From Candidatus Gastranaerophilales bacterium (lineage in GTDB: Bacteria; Cyanobacteriota; Vampirovibrionia; Gastranaerophilales; Gastranaerophilaceae), in the NCBI GenBank assembly GCA_944322975.1, contig CALUQS010000037.1:1-38392 (forward strand): 38,392 nucleotides of DNA. Direction: 5' to 3'. A program made the position numbers and the translations under genes. The notes beneath the pieces are model-generated. The model was not told the DNA's origin. It ran no database searches and saw nothing but the letters and a program-made list of their open reading frames with translations. Shown piece after piece: positions 33,787 through 38,392 of this stretch (the first letter of the stretch is position 1; every line of letters begins with the position of its first letter).

Positions 33787-34146
33787 TTATTGAACTATTT
33801 TTACCTTAAAATTTTGTATAGGCCTGTTTGTTAAAAGTTTTTTCTGGTTTTCCAGAGTGTTTTTTATTGCAAAAATCCAGCCTGTTTTAGGGTTAACAAA
33901 CAAAAAGAAGGCTGCCTGACTTTCAAGAAGTTTCTGGCTGTTGTCTATAATGAGTTCACCTTTGTCTGACAGCGGAAAAACACTAAAAGACAGAGGTGTA
34001 GTCAAATTGCTGTCAATAAAAGCATCAAATTTTGTGTTTTTCAGCCGTGTCGTGTCTTTTAATACGGCCTGATCTTTGTATGTAGTGCACCACCTGTAAA
34101 GTTTGGTGATAATTTCATCAGTATTGTTAAGATTGCTTGCGCTCAT
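33787..34146 (-). CDS. Small unknown protein downstream of the HD-GYP gene
   Basis: This 119-aa protein is of unknown function; the segment with FFLFVNPKTGWIFAIKNTLE looks like a beta-strand pair. Its start lies 20 nt inside the end of the GAF-GGDEF-HD-GYP gene, so the two are translationally coupled and may act together, for instance as effector or modulator of that signalling protein. That link is inferred from overlap alone. Confidence 0.65.
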   Translation of the reverse strand: MSASNLNNTDEIITKLYRWCTTYKDQAVLKDTTRLKNTKFDAFIDSNLTTPLSFSVFPLSDKGELIIDNSQKLLESQAAFFLFVNPKTGWIFAIKNTLENQKKLLTNRPIQNFKVKIVQ

Positions 34147-36040
34147 TCATTAATCTCACAAATTCATCTACAAGTTTTTCATTCCATTTTTTGCCTGTTT
34201 CAAGCTTTATTATCTCAAGAGCCTCATCACATGTTTTTGCGGTCCTGTATGGTCTGCTCTGTATAAGTGCAAAATAAGAATCAATAAGCAATATAATCTG
34301 AGAAGCAACAGGTATTTTTTCACCGCTTAACTTGTTGGGATAACCGGTTCCGTCCCAGTTTTCGTGGTGCGCTTCTATTATCGGAACAATGTCTGCTATG
34401 TCGCTAATTGGTTTTAAAATTGTTCTGGCTGCTACAAGCGGATGCTCTTTAATTTTTTGCTTTTCATCTTCTGTTAACGGTTCTTTTTTGTTAAGAATTT
34501 CCTCAGGAATGGTTAATTTACCTATGTCATAGAGCATCATGGCAATTTTTAGCCTGTCAATGTCTTCTTTGGAAAGCTCCATTTTTTTAGCAAGCTCAAT
34601 AGCAAGCGACACTTTTTCTTTTGTAATGCCTCTTTTATACTGCATGTTATAGGTTTGTGCAATAGTATCCGCAACAGAAAAGAGCGTGTCTTTGGTCGAG
34701 GCTGACTCAATTGATTTAAGTTTTGAGGTTATCTCTCTGGCAACATTGTCAGGAATAGGCACCTTTTGTTTTGTAAGAATGTCCATAAACGCCCCAAAAG
34801 CAACCTCCTGCCATTCTGATTCGTCCTCTACACTTTTTGCAAGAGTAACCCGGTTGCGCCCGTTTATTTTAGACTTGTACATAGCCTGATCTGCCATATC
34901 CAAAAGTTCATCCAGCTTGTTAGAATGTTCTGGAAAGGTTGCCACACCTACACTCGCAGTTATATGCCCGATGGTGTCAAGTTCCTGGGTTTCTATGGCA
35001 GAGCGGATTCTTTCTGCGGCAATCATTGCCCCTGACGAGTCAACCCCCGGCAGAAGCACCGAAAACTCCTCACCGCCGAGCCTTGCAGGGACATCGATAG
35101 AACGTGCGTTTTTCTTTAAAATATCTGCAATCGTACGTATAGCAAGGTCTCCAAAAAAGTGACCGTATGTGTCGTTGATTTTTTTCAGATAGTCCAAATC
35201 AAGGCTTACTATAGAAAAAGGCTGCTGCAAACGCTGTGCACGCTCAAGTTCTTTTTGCAAAGCCTGATTAAAATATCTTCGGTTGTACAAATCTGTAAGA
35301 GAGTCAGTAACAGCTTCTTTTTTCAGGTTTTCAAACAAATTAGCTATTGTAATCGCCATTTCCACCTGATTGGCAAAAAGAGTAAGAAAATTAAGCTCTT
35401 TATCCGTAACATCTTCTCTGGGCGAAAATACCATCATAACCCCGAAAGGCTTGTTAGACGGTGCAAGCGGTATGCATATAACGCTTTTGCTGACACCGAG
35501 TTTTGTAATAGTTTCAATATTTTCCGGCGTAAAATCGTACAAAAGTCTTGTGATAACTTCTAAATAATCAGTTGTGTGCAATATTGAGCGCTCTTCAATT
35601 GCTCTTGTAATAAGCATTTTCTCATCATATTTAAGGTGATATTCGTGGATATCTATCTTTTTTTCCTGCAAAAATTGTTCTATTTTTTTTAAAATAGGGC
35701 TGTCTGAAAATGCTTTAATCCGGTAATATTTTCCTTTTTCATCATCACAAACCTGTAGTATGGTGCTGTTTATGTAGCCCATCTCGCCGTGCAAAGAATT
35801 GACAAGCTTTTGTAAAACACTTGATAAAGGCTCAGAAGAATTCATAAGCTCCCAAACGTGTTTTAACGTTAAAAAAGCCTTGTTAGCCTGATCAAGCTCC
35901 TGCGTACGCTGGACTATCTCTTTTTCCAGTGCAAGGTTTCTCTCATATATTTCAAGAAACTCTTTTTTGTTATTAGAGATGCTGTACTCTATTTCATTGA
36001 CTTTATTTGTATATTCTTTAATCTTTTTGAAAAAATCCAT
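34127..36040 (-). CDS. GAF-GGDEF-HD-GYP cyclic di-GMP protein with altered HD motif
   Basis: This 637-aa cytoplasmic signalling protein has a coiled coil (1-60), a GAF domain (about 65-235), a GGDEF domain (about 243-400) and an HD-GYP domain (about 455-620). The GGDEF signature GGEEF is at 322-326, with I-site RSID at 313-316 exactly five residues before it, so diguanylate cyclase activity is expected. The HD-GYP domain keeps HHENWDGTGYP (558-568) and the later Asp in LLIDSYFAL. The HD pair itself is YD at 504-505 (codon TAT, LYDIGK), where the family has HD. One metal ligand is lost, so phosphodiesterase activity is doubtful. A good promoter lies at 36080-36109; the ATG has no clear Shine-Dalgarno site. 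Confidence 0.93.
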   Translation of the reverse strand: MDFFKKIKEYTNKVNEIEYSISNNKKEFLEIYERNLALEKEIVQRTQELDQANKAFLTLKHVWELMNSSEPLSSVLQKLVNSLHGEMGYINSTILQVCDDEKGKYYRIKAFSDSPILKKIEQFLQEKKIDIHEYHLKYDEKMLITRAIEERSILHTTDYLEVITRLLYDFTPENIETITKLGVSKSVICIPLAPSNKPFGVMMVFSPREDVTDKELNFLTLFANQVEMAITIANLFENLKKEAVTDSLTDLYNRRYFNQALQKELERAQRLQQPFSIVSLDLDYLKKINDTYGHFFGDLAIRTIADILKKNARSIDVPARLGGEEFSVLLPGVDSSGAMIAAERIRSAIETQELDTIGHITASVGVATFPEHSNKLDELLDMADQAMYKSKINGRNRVTLAKSVEDESEWQEVAFGAFMDILTKQKVPIPDNVAREITSKLKSIESASTKDTLFSVADTIAQTYNMQYKRGITKEKVSLAIELAKKMELSKEDIDRLKIAMMLYDIGKLTIPEEILNKKEPLTEDEKQKIKEHPLVAARTILKPISDIADIVPIIEAHHENWDGTGYPNKLSGEKIPVASQIILLIDSYFALIQSRPYRTAKTCDEALEIIKLETGKKWNEKLVDEFVRLMNERKQS

Positions 36041-36079
36041 GTTTACCCGAACAAAGCAATTAAAAACCGATTTTTACAT

Positions 36080-36109
36080 ATTATACTACTATTTTGCACT
36101 TTATGTAAA
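36080..36109 (-). promoter_or_regulatory. Promoter of the GAF-GGDEF-HD-GYP gene
   Basis: On the minus strand TTTACA (36109-36104) and a perfect TATAAT (36085-36080) are separated by 18 bp, 39 nt before the ATG at 36040. Confidence 0.7.
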
Positions 36110-36268
36110 ACATTTAACATCACCAATACCGTACAAAAGGTTTATTTTGTATAAGATATTTTACTTTTTTTGGTGGAGTCAAAATTTTCATATATTTATT
36201 ATGATATGAAAGTTGAAATCGTCAAAAGTAAATATACCCCAACTACTATAATTATTAAAGGATACAAA

Positions 36269-36517
36269 ATGAGCAGTAGAAAAGCCCAAAAGCTCCGTCA
36301 ATCAATATTAAAATACAATACAGAAATGTCTAAACTCAAGGATGAACTCGCCAGCTCTCAAGAAGCCAACCTTAAATATAACAGGCTGGTTATAAAAAAA
36401 GCAGTGTGCAAAAAAGAACTCGATACGCTAAAAGGCTCTGTCTTGCAAAAAATAATAAACAAGTTTCTTTTAAACAAAACAAAAGAAAAAATCATCTGTG
36501 ATTACTTTAAATCTTGA
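36269..36517 (+). CDS. Small basic unknown protein
   Basis: This 82-aa Lys/Arg-rich helical protein begins MSSRKAQKLRQSILKYNTEM; its function is unknown. AAAGGA lies 7 nt before the ATG at 36269. An in-frame reading extends upstream to 36170 but lacks a ribosome-binding site, so I keep the shorter start. The basic surface could bind nucleic acid, which is speculation. Confidence 0.6.
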   Translation: MSSRKAQKLRQSILKYNTEMSKLKDELASSQEANLKYNRLVIKKAVCKKELDTLKGSVLQKIINKFLLNKTKEKIICDYFKS

Positions 36518-36626
36518 ATTTTTTCATATAGTTAAGTAACCCCATAACTTATTGTACAGATTCCTTGCCGGTGATGTTGGGAAGTTTATTACATATCAGT
36601 AAAAAGTGAGGTCTTTCTCAGATAAA

Positions 36627-37241
36627 TTATTTTGTAAAATTCAAAAGCTTAAAGCCTTTTTTCTTGTTTTCCGCCTCTTTGTCAGGCAGTTCGTAACATT
36701 TGAGACATCTTGCCTCGTATGTTTCATCTCCGCCAATCATTATAACAGGAGAGGATTTGTCGGCCGGAAAACCGTTAATAAGCCTCTGTGTCCTTGTTGC
36801 GTGGTCGCTTCCGCACTTCATACAAACAGCAGTCAGCTTGTCAACCTTGTCAGCTAAACACAAAAGTTCCGGCATTGCGCCAAAAGGTTCGCCTCTAAAA
36901 TCCAAATCCAGCCCCGACGCTATAACCCTTTTTCCGTGCTCTATAAGCTTTCTGACAACAGAAACTATCTCCATGTCAAAAAACTGAATCTCGTCTATAG
37001 CAATAATCTCGTCATCTGCGCAAATATGCGAAAGTATGTCGCGTGCATTCTTTACATTAATTGCATCAAGCCACAAACCGTTTCTTGATTCGATATAATC
37101 GCCCTTTGAGCGTGTATCAATAGCGGGAGATATGACTTTAACCCTCTTTTGCGCAATAATGCACCTTTTTATTCTTCTCAACAATTCTTCTGTTTTGCCG
37201 CAGCTCATAGGACCTGTGATAACTTCAAAAGAGCATGCCAT
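36627..37241 (-). CDS. tdk: Thymidine kinase (type II)
   Basis: This 204-aa enzyme phosphorylates thymidine for the salvage pathway. Walker A is GPMSCGKT (10-17), AIDEIQFF (81-88) holds the catalytic Glu84, and the zinc site uses Cys140, Cys143, Cys179 and Cys182. I take the ATG at 37241, since MACSFEVITGPMSCGKT is the normal family start; a GTG 11 codons upstream is less likely. It is monocistronic and divergent from the exported-protein gene at 37441. Confidence 0.96.
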   Translation of the reverse strand: MACSFEVITGPMSCGKTEELLRRIKRCIIAQKRVKVISPAIDTRSKGDYIESRNGLWLDAINVKNARDILSHICADDEIIAIDEIQFFDMEIVSVVRKLIEHGKRVIASGLDLDFRGEPFGAMPELLCLADKVDKLTAVCMKCGSDHATRTQRLINGFPADKSSPVIMIGGDETYEARCLKCYELPDKEAENKKKGFKLLNFTK

Positions 37242-37382
37242 AACTCGCCCCAATCTCCCTGAAAATTCGTACACCCGTAATATTTATAACGTTTATATGA
37301 TTTTTAACATACCTATTATACTATAATTTCCACAATTAAAATTTGTAAACTTTTGTAAAAAGTCATAAAAAAATCCTAAAGT

Positions 37383-37412
37383 TTTACCCGAAATGTGCCG
37401 ATTAAATATAAT
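37383..37412 (+). promoter_or_regulatory. Promoter of the exported surface protein
   Basis: TTTACC (37383-37388) and a perfect TATAAT (37407-37412) are separated by 18 bp, 28 nt before the ATG at 37441. Confidence 0.65.
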
Positions 37413-37440
37413 GTGTAGTCTAAATAAGAAGGGCGAGCGT

Positions 37441-38392
37441 ATGATTAAAAATAAAAAACAATTTTTAAATGAGAGTAATAAAGTTAACTGTCATCCTGAG
37501 GAGCGCAGCGAGCTCAGGTTCTTACCGGTTATAGATGACAGCCAAGAACGTTGGTCAGATTCTGAACACACACGCTTGGTGAATGAATCCCACGTCGGAT
37601 GTTTCAGAATGACAAAAAATACAGAGGGCAGGGGTGAGGCTAAAGAATTCACCTTAAATAGTCTCCCTCTCCCGCTGGGAGAGGGCCGGGGTGAGGGTCG
37701 ACACTGGCAAAAGGCCTTGCAAACCGCCGCACTGTCACTTGCCCTATCCTTCTTCATCGCAGCACCTGTTTGCGCAGCAGACACTCCGCCTGTGCCGACA
37801 TTAGACCGTGTGAAGGAAGAAAACAAAAACTTTATTAACTCTTCACACCCGACATATGCCTTAACAGAACTCAAAGCCGACGAAACGGCGACGGAGGGCT
37901 CTATTACCGTCAAAATCGGCGATAACACATACCACTACACCCCGTCAGAAAATACGGATGTTTTAAAGAGCCTTGCTTCAACAGGCAGCACGGCTTTAAT
38001 TGAAACGACATCGGACAAAGCCCTATACACAGTCGGGGATAAATACTATACCTATGACCCATCAAAACTCAAAGACTCAGCCTATACCCTGACAGAAGCG
38101 ACCTCCGCTGACGAGCCAAATACAATCACGCTTTATGACAAAACAGAAGTTATAAAATACTATGACCCGACAACAGGTGAAGAAGTAGCAGAATCCGATA
38201 GACAAGAAGGCGTAGAATACAAAGAAGTAACCACAATCGAAACAACCCCAAAATATTACACAGTTTCTTTAAAACAGACCGAATACGGCGACCCTAACGG
38301 CACAACAACTTTAACCTACGGCTGGGAAAAGAACGCCGATACAGGTAATTTAGAATTCAAACAAGACCCGACAACACCGGTAGGTCAGACAA
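37441..38392 (+). CDS. Large exported Tyr/Thr-rich surface protein, 5' part (runs off the window)
   Basis: An open frame starts at ATG 37441 (AAGAAGGG upstream) and runs to the window edge, over 317 codons. A signal peptide is seen not at the N-terminus but at residues 87-113 (RHWQKALQTAALSLALSFF, ending VCAAD). The 70 residues between the first 16 and the signal peptide (17-86) are translated repeat DNA (HPEERSE, PLPLGEGRGEG). Removing them restores MIKNKKQFLNESNKVN joined to RHWQKALQTAALS, a normal long signal peptide like those of large surface proteins. The mature part has Tyr/Thr/Asp-rich beta-like units (KYYTYDPSKL, VIKYYDPTTGEE, NTYHYTPSEN), probably an adhesin or autotransporter-like wall protein. 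Codon use is more GC-rich than in the neighbours. Confidence 0.75.
   Translation, partial: MIKNKKQFLNESNKVNCHPEERSELRFLPVIDDSQERWSDSEHTRLVNESHVGCFRMTKNTEGRGEAKEFTLNSLPLPLGEGRGEGRHWQKALQTAALSLALSFFIAAPVCAADTPPVPTLDRVKEENKNFINSSHPTYALTELKADETATEGSITVKIGDNTYHYTPSENTDVLKSLASTGSTALIETTSDKALYTVGDKYYTYDPSKLKDSAYTLTEATSADEPNTITLYDKTEVIKYYDPTTGEEVAESDRQEGVEYKEVTTIETTPKYYTVSLKQTEYGDPNGTTTLTYGWEKNADTGNLEFKQDPTTPVGQT
37489..37614. mobile_element. 126-bp MITE-like element with 12-bp terminal inverted repeats
   Basis: TGTCATCCTGAG (37489-37500) and TTCAGAATGACA (37603-37614) are imperfect inverted ends (10 of 12 match). Internal hairpins include CCTGAG (37495-37500) with CTCAGG (37513-37518). The length is exactly 42 codons, and the element reads through in frame in the exported-protein gene. 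Non-autonomous repeats with TGTCATyCTGA ends are common in many bacterial genomes; no transposase is present. Confidence 0.7.
37624..37698. repeat. REP-like palindromic repeat
   Basis: A perfect 9-bp palindrome CCCTCTCCC/GGGAGAGGG (37665-37673 and 37677-37685, 3-nt loop) is flanked by two near-identical copies of GAGGGC(A/C)GGGGTGAGG (37624-37639 and 37681-37696). The GC-rich composition contrasts strongly with the AT-rich surroundings. Translated in the sense frame it gives PLPLGEGRGEG, a well-known artefact of this repeat class. Confidence 0.7.

Noticed and set aside
36170..36268. 33-codon upstream extension of the small basic gene at 36269
   Set aside because: No ribosome-binding site for the extension, while the ATG at 36269 has AAAGGA at good spacing.
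37491..37928. 145-codon minus-strand open frame rich in Pro/Arg/Ser
   Set aside because: It lies opposite the repeat-invaded start of the exported-protein gene and its PSPRPSPSGRG-like content is the antisense translation of the REP-like repeat.
1..38392. CRISPR array, insertion sequence or prophage
   Set aside because: No regularly spaced repeat series, transposase, integrase or phage structural gene was seen.

Overview
This 38.4 kb window is AT-rich bacterial DNA using the standard code, with dense operons, Shine-Dalgarno starts and rho-independent terminators. Many proteins of unknown function begin with MK(I/N)-type, Asn/Ser/Thr-rich leaders that end in a short Phe-Gly/Ala signature such as VSFKAG, VSFGE or LSFKG. 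That style, with the low GC and a WecA/TagO-like lipid-carrier transferase, fits the gut non-photosynthetic relatives of Cyanobacteria (Vampirovibrionia/Melainabacteria, order Gastranaerophilales). The taxonomic call is an inference from memory of such genomes, not a search result.

Layout. Positions 1-5.8 kb hold a helix-turn-helix-like protein, a GAF-GGDEF diguanylate cyclase, a uridine-kinase-like P-loop kinase, rpsU (57 aa, very short), a U32 peptidase-family protein (TrhP type) and an overlapping YqeG-family HAD phosphatase. Positions 5.8-13.9 kb are the accessory core: a five-gene plus-strand run (5909-12582) behind a clear promoter, convergent with an AAA+ ATPase gene (12601-13857, minus). 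Two of the five proteins share an AAA+-like domain whose Walker A and Walker B motifs are destroyed, whereas the convergent gene keeps an intact Walker A. Positions 13.9-17.8 kb are a minus-strand operon grpE-dnaJ-secreted beta-propeller-O-methyltransferase. Positions 17.9-24.7 kb carry an alpha-glucan phosphorylase homologue, glyS and a PDZ protein, two small unknown genes, and dut-serB. Positions 24.8-30.3 kb carry glyA-wecA-like-small ORF, a low-complexity protein with NGT repeats, and pgi. Positions 30.4-37.3 kb carry an 882-aa coiled-coil protein, several small unknown genes, a GAF-GGDEF-HD-GYP protein and tdk. From 37.4 kb to the edge is the start of a large exported, Tyr/Thr-rich surface protein whose signal-peptide region has been invaded in frame by repeat DNA.

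Most interesting points: (1) the active/degenerate AAA+ locus at 5.9-13.9 kb, with a common N-terminal signature and one membrane-anchored member; (2) a GT35 phosphorylase-family protein in which the lysine that normally carries pyridoxal phosphate is serine; (3) a 126-bp MITE-like element plus REP-like DNA, together 210 bp or exactly 70 codons, inserted ahead of a signal peptide; (4) an HD-GYP domain with its HD His replaced by Tyr. Housekeeping genes (rpsU, dnaJ, grpE, glyS, dut, serB, glyA, pgi, tdk) look intact. I saw no tRNA, rRNA, CRISPR array or insertion-sequence transposase.
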